NCBI GenBank assembly: GCA_002104905.1
Contig: MCFE01000293.1
Location: 1 to 64,000, forward strand
Direction of reading: 5' to 3'
Origin: Basidiobolus meristosporus CBS 931.73
Lineage: Eukaryota > Basidiobolomycota > Basidiobolomycetes > Basidiobolales > Basidiobolaceae
Length of the DNA stretch: 64,000 nt
A model generated the notes under the pieces. It was not told the DNA's origin and ran no database searches. It worked only from the letters and a program-made list of their open reading frames with translations. The translations under genes and the position numbers were made by a program. This document shows, piece by piece, positions 1 to 9,707 of this stretch; the stretch's first letter is position 1; every line of letters begins with the position of its first letter.

Positions 1-514
1 TCTACCTCCCCTTGTTCAATTCATATATTCCACTGTAGAATCACCTTTCTTTATTTGCTTACCCACTACTACCTTGGGTATTCCACATATATTTTGAATA
101 AAAAAAAACTATGGCCTCCTGCTTACTAACCTCTACAAATGCGCACACCTGCCACAATTTACATACTTCTCTCACCTCAACTTTACGGCTTTTTAGTGTG
201 ATACTTGCAAAGTTGCCATACACCTTGTACTGCTAGTAGTATATACATCTTGCAAACAGATGCTTGGTTGTTGCCACTTCTGCCATGAATACCTCCTGAA
301 TATTGGCAAAGAACTTCTTGGTATTTAGCCAATATATTCCTTCTCCCTGCCGGATTCTAGTCCCCCTTATAGGTGTGCTTTTGCTCTTGTTTGTGTGAAT
401 TCTGTATTGAATAGTGTTGAAACTGGTTTGTGACCAAGAGAAACCCAGCATACTTTGGTAGAGTTTTCCTGATAAAATCAGTTGCTTGTTGCACCCAACC
501 CAACTGTGCATTGC

Positions 515-2119
515 TTAACTGATTACCCCTGCATTGGGGCTGCTTAGCTTCTTAATGTCATAGGCACAGGTGTCTCCATGTGCACATTGGTCCTCAGTGT
601 TTTCTAGCTCTTCCCAGCTGTCCTCCATGTGCCAACTCACCACATCCATGACAGACCTTAAGGTTGTATTCTTGATGAGATTGGGATATGGTAGTACCTG
701 CAACTTGACTTGTCCTCCTATCTCCCCACACATCTGCTCTATAGGAAACTCCCTACAGGTGAAGCAAGGACCAATGCTCTCAACACACCAAGCAAGATGG
801 AGTAGCAAATGGACACAGTAGCGGCAGAGATCTACACATTTAGCTTTTGGTTTATAGTATAGCCACTCAAATCCTGTTGCAAACTCTTTGCACAAAAGCT
901 GTCAATGTGTCAAGTTGGCATTAGTGATCTGCTTCTGGATAAATATTCCTACAATGTCCACATATGACTCCCAATGTTTCCAATGTACTCTTGGTAGGAG
1001 TGGCTTCAGAAGGCTACTTGAATAAATACATATCCAGTTCATCCAGTCCTTGCACTTGTATTGTTGCATATGTGTAAGAGTGTTGATTGGACCCCATGAG
1101 AAGTACTTAGGGTGATTGATATTCTGTAATATATTGCCAATTCTTTCAAATTTCACTGGTACCTCAAAGGGGTCATTTAGCTTGAATTGCCTCATATGTA
1201 ACTTGGTCATTGGTATAGAGATATTGTTGAAAAGCAAATGCATTGCTCCCAGTGGAAAGCTTTTGCTCAAACATATTGCCTCTATCTTAAGTATCTCTGA
1301 TTCCCAATTAATTTTGTACTGTGGCTAATGGCTTATAGCTTGCAAACTTTGCTGCAATTGGATGCTGACTTCTGTACATTCTCTCTGCAGAAAGATGCTG
1401 CTCTAGTGTTGGTTTTTGGGTAATAATAATGGGTGTGAGTTGTGGATTAAGTCTCCAGGATCTCACACATTTGACAGCAATACCGTTCATTGTGCCCAGA
1501 AAAGCCAGCAATCTTGCTGATGGCTGAGGTAGCTTCAATGCAGATAATAATATGCGCTTTGACATGATGACCATTTACTGTTATGCTGCTGGAAAGCATA
1601 CAGAACTCACCCAGCAGTGGAAGCAGGTAGCTATCCAGGTTGGATGGCAACTAGGCCCAGATCCCAGTGAGACTACCATCAGATTTCTGCTCTAATACCA
1701 TAAGATTGGTGGCAGATTCAGGTTGGAGAATCAGTGGCTAGCAGGATTTGCTGGTAGAGTACTTGCTTCATGCAAATCCATCAAGCTCCAAGGCAAAGGT
1801 ATGGTCATACATACCTTCAAGTAGCCCTTGCTTCTTATCTGTTTATAATGTTTGCCATCAAATATATGGATATGTTTGCACTTGATTGAAACTGAGTGCC
1901 ATATATTACAGCTTCACAATATTTGTTGGACTGCATGAACTTCTTTAGATGAGGTTTTGCCAGACTATCTGGAGTAAGAACAATGTTTTCCCCAGTGGTG
2001 GTGGATTTCTGGCAAGTTGGACACCGTGCAATAGAGGCATTTTCTGATATGACAGCCATGCAACTGTTAACACATGCTGGTATCAGGACAGTCTCTGGGT
2101 CATATGTTGCCAGCCACAT
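515..2119 (-). pseudogene. Tnp2-family transposase remnant (copy 1)
   Basis: Broken pieces of a cut-and-paste transposase lie on the minus strand in several frames. In order they show: a cysteine-rich N-terminal piece with YDP..., C-x3-C and CPTC (about 1990-2119); a central piece reading SNLDSYLLPLLGEF followed by an AGFSGH...C-x2-C stretch typical of the Tnp2 core (about 1450-1650); a piece with PINTLTHMQQYKCKDW (about 900-1270); and a C-terminal piece with GPCF..REFPIEQMCGEIGGQV (about 515-895), the counterpart of the 'GPlw..w.fpmEr..G' region of fungal Tnp2 proteins. At least three stops or shifts separate the pieces, so no functional enzyme is made. The same protein is recognisable at 55.3-56.3 kb and 61.9-62.2 kb. 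Confidence 0.7.
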
Positions 2120-3249
2120 GATGGCTGTCCTTTTATACCATGTACATGGTAAGTTGCATCCCAGGATGATTTTGGCAAGAAGTAGTAGTAAATCCTCAAA
2201 GCCCCCATTACTGATATTAGTGGAAATGTGCTACTTCTTTGGCCTCAAGATCACATCATTCACCAGTAGATGGATTACTGGGCTCACTTGGCTCCATAAA
2301 ATATCCTTGGCATTTTTTTCCTTGGGTGTTGTCTCATTGCAAAATGGGATTGTGCCAGGCTCATGCAGGGTACTGTTGTTAGGGAAGATAGGCTCACTAT
2401 CTAGCAGTGAGCCTGCTTCTTCAGAGCTATCACTCTGTGTGCCATATTCAGAAGGCTGGTATGAACCTAAAGAAGTCGCAAACTGATCTGACTCAGTAGC
2501 GCAAGGTGAGAAGTATGGCTAGGTGCCAATATGAAAGTATCAAGCAGCTGGCAAGATATTGTTGGTACAGTAGTGACTGGTGAATGGTGAAATATGATTT
2601 GTGTGGCAAAGCACTAGCCGTGATCCTTGTAGTACTTCCTATGCTGTCTGTGAGCTTCATGGTTGAGAGGCTTGCTACAATACCCACATGGTCTTTTTCT
2701 TCTTCTCTTACAGCATTGGATCAAAGTAGTCTTGTTCATGGGACAAACAGATTGACACTCAACAATGTAACACCATTATACCATTTTTTTGTCAACACTC
2801 ATGTGAATGTAAGACAGTCTTGTATTTAGGACATTGCACCTACATGAATGTAAGATTTAATGATGACCTGCCATAGAAAGCATTATAAATAAAGATGTGG
2901 CACCACATACACATGAATATGTAACACCATTTCTCCTATAGTTTGACTCACTTCCAAATATATACCGCCAAAAAATAAAGCAAAGTTGTCTGGTTCCCAA
3001 CCAAATGCCACCACTGACCGCAGCAGAGTAACTGTTGTACAACAGCTTGCATTGACATTCAGTGTAACAAGCAGGGCTACAACCAAAAAAGGCCCTGTGG
3101 ACAGTGTGTGATCTAAAGGGTAATAATGCAGACTCCTCAAACTCTTAGTCAAGTAGGCAATTGGAATCTCTGTGGAGCCACAAGCTTACCATATTGCCAA
3201 GGCAGATTAGAATGTTGCAAAAGCAGTACCTTCAGTTGAAGACCAGCAA
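2120..3249. other. Decayed internal sequence of Tnp2 element copy 1
   Basis: No open gene is seen. Part of this stretch (about 2770-2885) matches 44,205-44,310 in reverse complement and therefore belongs to the same element family. Sequence just before the transposase (around 2130-2180) matches the DNA on both sides of the copia insertion at 44.65-49.4 kb. The rest holds only short frames with no recognisable domain. Confidence 0.5.
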
Positions 3250-4697
3250 GTGGCTGTTGTAACAATACCACTGCCTGCATTAGCAAAAATGTTATCAGCT
3301 CATACCAAAGCATTAATGAGGCAATTAGGTGCAGTGGCAGATAGGATAGATGTAATGGCCCAGAGAAACCAGGAAATAGTCCAGAAACAGTATGAGCAGA
3401 TAAAAGGTGTAGAGCAATCAATATCCCAGGTAGAGAAAGCAGTACTTTTGCTGCAAAGAAGGGACCTAAGTAGCTCAATGTCACAGCCAAGAAATGTGCC
3501 ATTTCCCAGTGTAACAGCAGAGGAACACTGTACAGCCTTTGAAGCACAACACCAGTGCACAAAGATAAAAGACTCGTTCCGTTGGATAGTGCCACATTGA
3601 GCCATGAGTGCCAAATGATGCCATAGTGTGCCAGAGATGTCAAGTGAGCCAATACTTGGCCACAGAGTGTGAAACATAGCTCTGCATCTTCATGTAAAGC
3701 AGCCCCTGTGCTTCTCCCATTGCGCAGGAGAAAATCCATTTTTTGACTTTTTTTTGTGAAGCCATTGAGTGTAATGATGAAGAGTGGGCTAATATTCAAA
3801 AGGTTATTAGAAGTCTAGCAGGCCAAAACCTTCAGGCCAGCATACTATGAGACCATCAGGAACTCAAGGCCAAGCAGAATGTGCTTGATTTGCTCCATGA
3901 GCATTATCCTGGTCTCAAACAAGCAAACAAATTTTGGGCCAGCATTGGTGTGCTAAGAAAGTAACCCAAGAGTAGTAGAAACTATCAAAGGCAGAACAAC
4001 AAGGGTGCAATGGCTAAAAATTAGGAACTTCCTCAAGAGCCCATTACAGGCAGGGCCAAAAGCTCCAAACAAGCCTCAAAGAGACAAGCAGGCCAAAGCA
4101 GATGCATCAGAGCAGCATTTATCAAGGAGAAAGTGTAGTTCAATACAAGAGGCACAGAGACAAAGTAGCAGTGAAAGACCTGACAGTGATGAAGAAAAGG
4201 GTAAAGGGAAAAGATCTACCCAAGCCAGAGACAGGGAGGTGTGAGAAAAAGCTGCAGTTCTCACCAGTTAATGCTGTAAGCCCAGAACCAACTGAATTCC
4301 ATCATAGCCAAAAGAATTACCAACAAGCAATCAGCTGTTTTCACAGGAGTTGGAAGCACAGCCAGTTGAGCTACACTCCAGTGAGGTAGATGAGCTTGCA
4401 GAGAAAGGCAACTTGTCTACCACAGCCTCCATGTCCTCTATTGTTGACATAGTGGACATCCCACTGACAGTCAAAGTAAAAATGTCAAGAACTCAGAAGG
4501 TTATCATAATGCCTTCAGTAAAATTTGGGAACATTGACAGGCACACCAAGAGGTTGCAGCACTTTTTCAAGAGCAGTGCTCAAGAAAATGCACCTGAATG
4601 TTGCAATGGTTTACTGCAAAGACTGGCAGATGAGGTGCTAGACCTTGCAGTGCTGGCTGCAGACCAGGACATATGGAAATCAGTGAATCAACAGTGA
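3250..4697 (+). pseudogene. Second protein of the Tnp2 element, unrecognised, coiled-coil part (copy 1)
   Basis: Plus-strand reading frames with shifts encode fragments of one protein. They comprise a heptad-like stretch containing QEIVQKQYEQIKGVEQ (about 3350-3420), a short block HEHYPGLKQANKFW (about 3900-3930), a lysine/serine-rich linker, and a C-terminal block with QRLADEVLDLAVLAADQDIW (about 4615-4680). The same blocks, better conserved at protein level, occur on the minus strand at 59.3-60.9 kb inside copy 3. I do not recognise a domain. Position inside a Tnp2 element, on the strand opposite the transposase, suggests an accessory protein such as the TnpA-type DNA-binding proteins of CACTA elements, but that is inference. 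Confidence 0.45.
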
Positions 4698-5589
4698 CAT
4701 AAAGCTGTAGGGTTCCCACTAAAGTCATGGAAACAAGGTATCATGCAGAAATACTTTATGAGTAGTGGATTTTAATGGAGTTACTTGTTGAGTGTGAGGT
4801 TGGGTGTAATGGGACTGTAGAATATAGGGACTTGATAGGTCTATACAATAGACTTTTTCCAGCGTACTGTGCCAGGGCGCGCGGTGTGATCCACGGTTGT
4901 AAAGAACAATTGGGCGCAATATTATAGCTACCAGAAGGCAGGATTGTTCTTGGACAATTTTGCACTATGGGGGACAATCTTGCACACTATGGTACAATCT
5001 GACACGATGAGGTTGGCACGGATGATTGCGCCAGCTTGTATTGTTTACATCACGTGCGCAATCAGATACCGCTATTATGGCAGGTAAAATCCGGTATTTG
5101 GATATGTTTCTTTAATGTAAATGGAAATAAATGTGTATCACACTATAAACTACACTAATACTTACCATTTTGGTTACCCTCACTCCAATTGGATGGCATC
5201 TCAGTGGTTAATTGGTCCAAAGTATCCTGAAGCTGGCAGCCCCCAATTGGCTCATTGACTACTGAAAAGCTACCTGATTTGCCATCAAATATCCCATTTT
5301 GCCCATTGAGCAAGTAAATCCCTGATCCTAGTGATTGGAAAAGGTGTTATAGCTAGCACGCAAGCAATTGTGTAGGTGGAAAACAGATCCAATAGCTGCA
5401 CGGTATTACAGATGACATATATATATGCAGGGTGTTTATTTATAGGGGTTCTGTCTCAAATGTGCGACAACCTTGATATTACTTATATCAAAAATTTGAT
5501 GATCACTGATTTGCAATGGCTTGATTTGGATTGCAAAAAAAAAGGGTTGTCAGGATCATTACAAATGTGAGCAATTCAAAGCAATTGCA

Positions 5590-7713
5590 TCATCTTCTCC
5601 TGGGTTTTTTTCTCACAGGGATTACTACTGAAGCATTTGGTAGTGACTCACTTGGCACACCTATACTACTTCCTGGCTGACTATCATCTTGGCTACTTGT
5701 GTATTTGTAGTCAGCATTTTGCCTCCTAGTTGATGAGTGCAATGCTGCAGCTTGGCCGCGCTGAATTGCTCCAACTGAACCAACTGAACTGGCCTGTAGT
5801 GCCATGTGCTGACGTGTTCTTTTACTTGCCAAAGGCTCCGGTGGTTGAGGCACTTCATGTTGGTCATCATCAGTCAGTTCACCAGAAGTAACTTGCTGAT
5901 GGTCAGACAAAAAGGCACACGCAGGCACGCCTTGATGCGTTGAGATGGCCCTTGGCTGAGTTTGATGTGATGCTGCTTGTCGACGCAACTTGGTCTGCTC
6001 CAATGGACTCATGTCTAAATGAGCAGTTTGGCAAGTTCTTGTAGTTTTGCTCTGAAGCATGCGTGTTGACCCAACGCATGTTGACTCAATGCAGGGCGTT
6101 CTGGTAAAGGGTGTTGGTGTGGTCTGGACTGACATGCGCCAGCGCGCTGTGGTTGCAAGAGATGGTAGGGAATCCAGCAAGGCGTGCTGGCGCAATCTGG
6201 ACAACATTGCTTGTGGTCTGTATTCTTCCTCCTGAAGCTCACCATCTGATTTCTCAAGGTATCACTTACCCTCTGTCTGATACTTTGGAGCTGTTGCCTG
6301 GATGAGTCCTGTGTATATTGCTCTCGGAAGCCACTTGGCTCTACTAATATATCATGTAGTACATTAGTCATTTGAGGCAAAAACTCATTCAAAATCTCTT
6401 TAGTTCCCAAAGTTGAGGCACAAACGGATGCTGTAGTGGGGTGACAGTGACACCCACTGACAGATGTGCTCATTCCCTTATTTTCTACTTCCCTACATCT
6501 CTACTACACTTATTTTAGTTTTATCCCATTTGTCTTACCCAATCAGTACTATCCCATAAGCCGGTTGACTATCACACCTGCTTACCTTATTGCATAAGTT
6601 ACCCTCACTTTATGTAAGATTACTAGCTTTAGGTACTTCTATATTAGGCAAGTACCCGCGCCAGTACCCGTGCCACATGATCAACCTGTGTCACCATCCC
6701 TACCATATCCATACCATATATGGTATCCCCATGTTACTCAGGTTTCAGAATACTGATTCCTGATTGGTTGGATGTGCTGTGCCTCTTAGAACCTTCCGGC
6801 ACCTACTTAGAACATTCTTAGGTCATTCTGATGTCATTAAGATTTCTATTGATATCTGGAACCTTCTGGAACACCATGATTAGTAATCACTTAGCCAGTG
6901 AGAAAAGTATATAAGGGAGGCTATCCCTCTACAATAAATCATCATCCCTTTCATCAATATACCAACTTGTTGATTAGTGTGACCACTGCTACCTGCTGCT
7001 ACCTGAACTTCCAACCCCAGACCACAGGACACTCCCAGGAAACCGTGCTGACAGCCAACTGACCTTGGAGGCACTACTTGTGAGGTATACTCAGAGTAGG
7101 TATCTTTTATTATATTTGATTCTTTCCCAAGTTTGTTCTTGTACAGGCAAAGATACTTTTCTGTCTTTGTAACTATTGATCACAGCTGCATTCTTATCAA
7201 GTCCCTGCTGGTGGAGTTTACAGTTGTTTTGACTTTGGAAGCTTTAGTACATTGTCATCTCAAAGGACGCTGAACCCAGCACATACTTTTGTTAAGATGC
7301 CAACTAGGTTGGGGATTGTAGCTCAATAGTTTTCCCCTGACAAGCTTGTGGCTTTATTCCCCTTCACATTAGATTAGAAACAGAACCCAAGTATTCCTAG
7401 CAAGCTTTTGCCAGAGGTTATTGCACCCAGTGAACACCCCACACACAAAGCACTTGAGAAGTGCTGGACGTATCTCTCCCTTGGACCCATACACCACCAC
7501 AACACATCCAGCCCGTACTATGCAAATTGCGTGCAAAATTGTTCCTGCGTGGCTTCTTTGTCAAATCCCCTCACTCTCAGCTCATTCTTGATTTCAATAC
7601 TTGTCTTGTTATATATCTTTTTACATACATTGGCTGGCATCTTGATGTAGAACTCATGCCACAGCTTTCTACTCAAATTCTTCCATCTTTGTCAACTCTC
7701 TGAGGTATCTAGT
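5590..7713 (-). pseudogene. Second frame of the Harbinger-like element, split by LTR-B
   Basis: Minus-strand coding sequence lies on both sides of a solo LTR-B at 6432-7504. The upstream part (about 7510-7710) reads KLWHEFYIKMPANVCKK and then an acidic and basic stretch ending in a stop. The downstream part (6430 to about 6200) reads LGTKEILNEFLPQMTN and QQLQSIRQRVSDTLRNQM. A frame change near 6210 leads into a Ser/Gln/Pro-rich tail ending in basic PVRKKPRRR at 5590. PIF/Harbinger elements normally carry a Myb/SANT-like partner of the transposase, and this frame is in the right place, but I cannot see convincing SANT tryptophan spacing. The low-complexity tail retains CpG, unlike most of the surrounding desert. 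Confidence 0.4.
6432..7504 (+). repeat. Solo LTR, family B (1073 bp), forward
   Basis: Starts TGTAGTGGGGTGAC and ends CCACCACAACA. It contains TATATAAGG at about 6908 and AATAAA at about 6933, the order of promoter and poly(A) signal in a U3-R-U5 long terminal repeat. A copy of exactly the same length lies inverted at 10280-11352, and partial copies lie at 58.2-59.1 kb, 61.0-61.8 kb and 63.1-64 kb. It interrupts the second frame of the Harbinger-like element. I could not find a clean 5-bp duplication (left flank GATGC, right flank CATCC). No internal coding region of this retrotransposon family is in the window. Confidence 0.75.
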
Positions 7714-8217
7714 TCTGCTAGATTAATCAGTAGTGCCTAAATATCTTTATGAAGGCTCATCATAGACACTTGGGCCATACTAAAATCATTTTGCAAGAAC
7801 TCAAACGGATTGGACATCAACTTTTCCGGTCCGGACCACGCTTGTGAGCTGGGGGATGGGTTTTGTCTGGGTTGTACTAAAGATGAGTTGAGGCTTGGTA
7901 TGGGGACCATAGCGACGGATTTGGATACTTATACAGCAGTATATTGGCATCAACCTGGTCTTATATGAAATATATATGAAAATTAATGTGATCGTTGAAT
8001 TTTCCATATATTATGCATGATGCATCTTGAATTGCGTTGACACAGATCAGATCACATTAATTGCAGATTTTCTATTTGATTATAGACTTTTGATTGAAGC
8101 ATCAATAAAAGTACCAAGGCATTGTTTGCAGATGATTTTTGCAACATAATGATGGGATACATGGCAATTGATGGAGATTTAACCATAATGTATTAAAAAT
8201 CAGATAAATAACGCAGA

Positions 8218-9153
8218 TTGCACCAAATCAATTCAAACCGTCTCCATACATCATCCACCAATTTTAATATGACTTACTCATCTGAATGGTCTTTTCTCAT
8301 CAATCCCATCACTACCACTGAATTTCCATTTGACACACTAGAGGAGATCTATTTCAAGTACTGTGGACCATCAACCTCAATCTACTCAAGGAGATCCCTT
8401 GTTAAGCTTCTCTGCCATTACAAGAACTATTGCCCTACAAGGTTTCATCCCACCATCCATGGCAACAAAAGTCCTAGAAGCTTTCATCCACAGCTGACAG
8501 CAATGGAGAACCACCTTGCAGAGGGTATGAATGACTTGGAGCAAGCTTGGAATACTAGGTTCAGAAGCTCCAATAGACTTCCATATCCCAGAGTGTTCAG
8601 CAACAGGTTCCATATCAGGAGTATTTGGGATACCTTCCCAGTGAGGATTAACAGACCTTGTAGAGGGCAGAGGTGCTTTTATTCTGGCAAGTACAAGGCA
8701 CACTGTGTGAAGTTTCAAGCACTGTCTGACATTGAGGGTAACATCATCTGGTTTAGTGGGCCATTTGCTGGAAGTAGGCATGACAAAGCACTCTGGGTAG
8801 AGAATCATCCTGAATTCAGTAGAGGGGAGAAATGTATGGCAGACTTAGCCTATATAGGAGAGGATTGTCAGAGATTAGGATGTATTACAGCTTATAGGAA
8901 GCCAAGGAATGGTGTGCTTAGCAAGAAGCAGAAGCTCTACAATGAGCTATTTAATCATTTCAGAGTAAGGGTAGAGCACATATTTGGATATCTGAAGAGA
9001 TTCAGCATATTGGCAGGTAAATACAGAGGAAAGTCATATATAGGAGAAAACAGCAGAATAGGTAAAATAGTTAAGATACTTACTAATGCACAGTATGTTC
9101 ACACAAGAAGACATCCACTGAGAGAAATGTGTCTGGAGCATTATGAAGAGTAA
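8218..9153 (+). CDS. PIF/Harbinger-type DDE transposase (DDE_Tnp_4)
   Basis: An uninterrupted frame of 311 codons encodes the catalytic part of a Harbinger-type transposase, which would cut and rejoin the element's own ends. Landmarks in order are: IWDTFPVRINRP (first Asp, normally within 'DGT..pI.rP'); YSGKYKAHCVKFQALSD then GPFAGSRHDKALW; CMADLAYIG (second Asp); and FNHFRVRVEHIFGYLKRF (Glu of the 'R..vE..fG.lK' motif). This matches the DDE_Tnp_4 layout and length, with a DNA-binding N-terminus of about 100 residues. The first ATG is used here, but MTYSSEWSFLI at 8269 or a spliced upstream exon is possible. Unlike all neighbouring transposon genes it has no internal stop, so it may be recently active. 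An AATAAA lies just after the stop. Confidence 0.8.
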   Translation: MHQINSNRLHTSSTNFNMTYSSEWSFLINPITTTEFPFDTLEEIYFKYCGPSTSIYSRRSLVKLLCHYKNYCPTRFHPTIHGNKSPRSFHPQLTAMENHLAEGMNDLEQAWNTRFRSSNRLPYPRVFSNRFHIRSIWDTFPVRINRPCRGQRCFYSGKYKAHCVKFQALSDIEGNIIWFSGPFAGSRHDKALWVENHPEFSRGEKCMADLAYIGEDCQRLGCITAYRKPRNGVLSKKQKLYNELFNHFRVRVEHIFGYLKRFSILAGKYRGKSYIGENSRIGKIVKILTNAQYVHTRRHPLREMCLEHYEE

Positions 9154-9336
9154 ATAAAGCAAGGAAAGCACTATTCTGAGCAACATAAGTAAGATTGAGT
9201 AAAATTACCAGTAACTGTATCATACCACTGGCATCATGGTAGAATTTATAGTGCAAGATAGTGCTGTAGAGTGCCAGATCAATCTGGCACCATAAACAGG
9301 CTGGCACTATGTGGCACTATCCAACAGAACAAGTCT

Positions 9337-9705
9337 AATTGGCAATTGAAGTACAACTGAAGTTTCAACAGAAATAAATCAATTTGTATGCATGAAATGT
9401 AAGGGAAACAGTTGAGTCAGGAAGTAAGTAGTGTGAAAAAGAAGCAATAGCCAATCAATGCACACAAATGTAGGAGGTGATAGAGTGTCTGGGATCAGAA
9501 AATGGGAAAATTGGCAGAGAACCAATCAATAGCCACTTTTGTATTGTTGTGATGAAAAATTTTGACTAAGATTTCTGTGAAATCTGGGGTGCAATTATTT
9601 TTTGATGGTCTTTGCACGGTGTCCTGATGGGAGCAATACTTAGTCAGGGGACTTAGAATTTGTGATGGCCTTTTGACAGGAACATCACAATAATTTTTCA
9701 TAGGG
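9337..9705 (-). repeat. Left terminal region of Tnp2 element copy 1
   Basis: This 370-bp stretch, read on the minus strand, matches 57,610-57,960 and 59,097-59,400: CCCTATGAAAAATTATT, then GTGATG..CCTGT.AAAAGGCC, and later TTTTTCATCACAACA. It is the subterminal part of the Tnp2 element, cut off from the rest by the Harbinger-like insertion. No gene is present in it. Confidence 0.65.
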
Positions 9706-9707
9706 TA

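Larger units (their letters stand above)
4850..9336 (+). mobile_element. PIF/Harbinger-like DNA transposon
   Basis: The element begins AGACTTTTTCCAGCG at 4850 and ends ...AACAAGTCT at 9336. Reverse-complementing the right end gives AGACTTGTTCTG...GTGCCA, an imperfect inverted repeat of about 25 bp. Both sides carry the 3-bp direct repeat AAT (4847-4849 and 9337-9339). Across the two junctions the flanks rejoin into the second-protein side of the Tnp2 element, as seen uninterrupted around 59,370-59,390. It carries two divergent genes, a transposase (+, 8218-9153) and a second frame (-, 5590 to about 7713) broken by a solo LTR-B. Two-gene organisation and 3-bp duplications fit PIF/Harbinger, though that superfamily usually shows TWA. 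Confidence 0.65.
1..9705 (-). mobile_element. Tnp2-type DNA transposon, copy 1 (one end outside window)
   Basis: In minus orientation the element starts at 9705 with CCCTATGAAAAATTATT, next to TA (9706-9707), and runs down past position 1. It holds a second-protein region (about 3.2-4.85 kb, plus strand), a Tnp2 transposase remnant (minus strand, below 2.2 kb) and a large Harbinger-like insertion (4850-9336). At 9708 the sequence changes abruptly to copia reverse transcriptase, so this copy inserted into a copia element. The other copia half would lie to the left of the window. The assignment as one element rests on copy 3 (57,610-63,119), where both ends and the same order of parts are visible. 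Frames are broken by stops and shifts. Confidence 0.65.
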
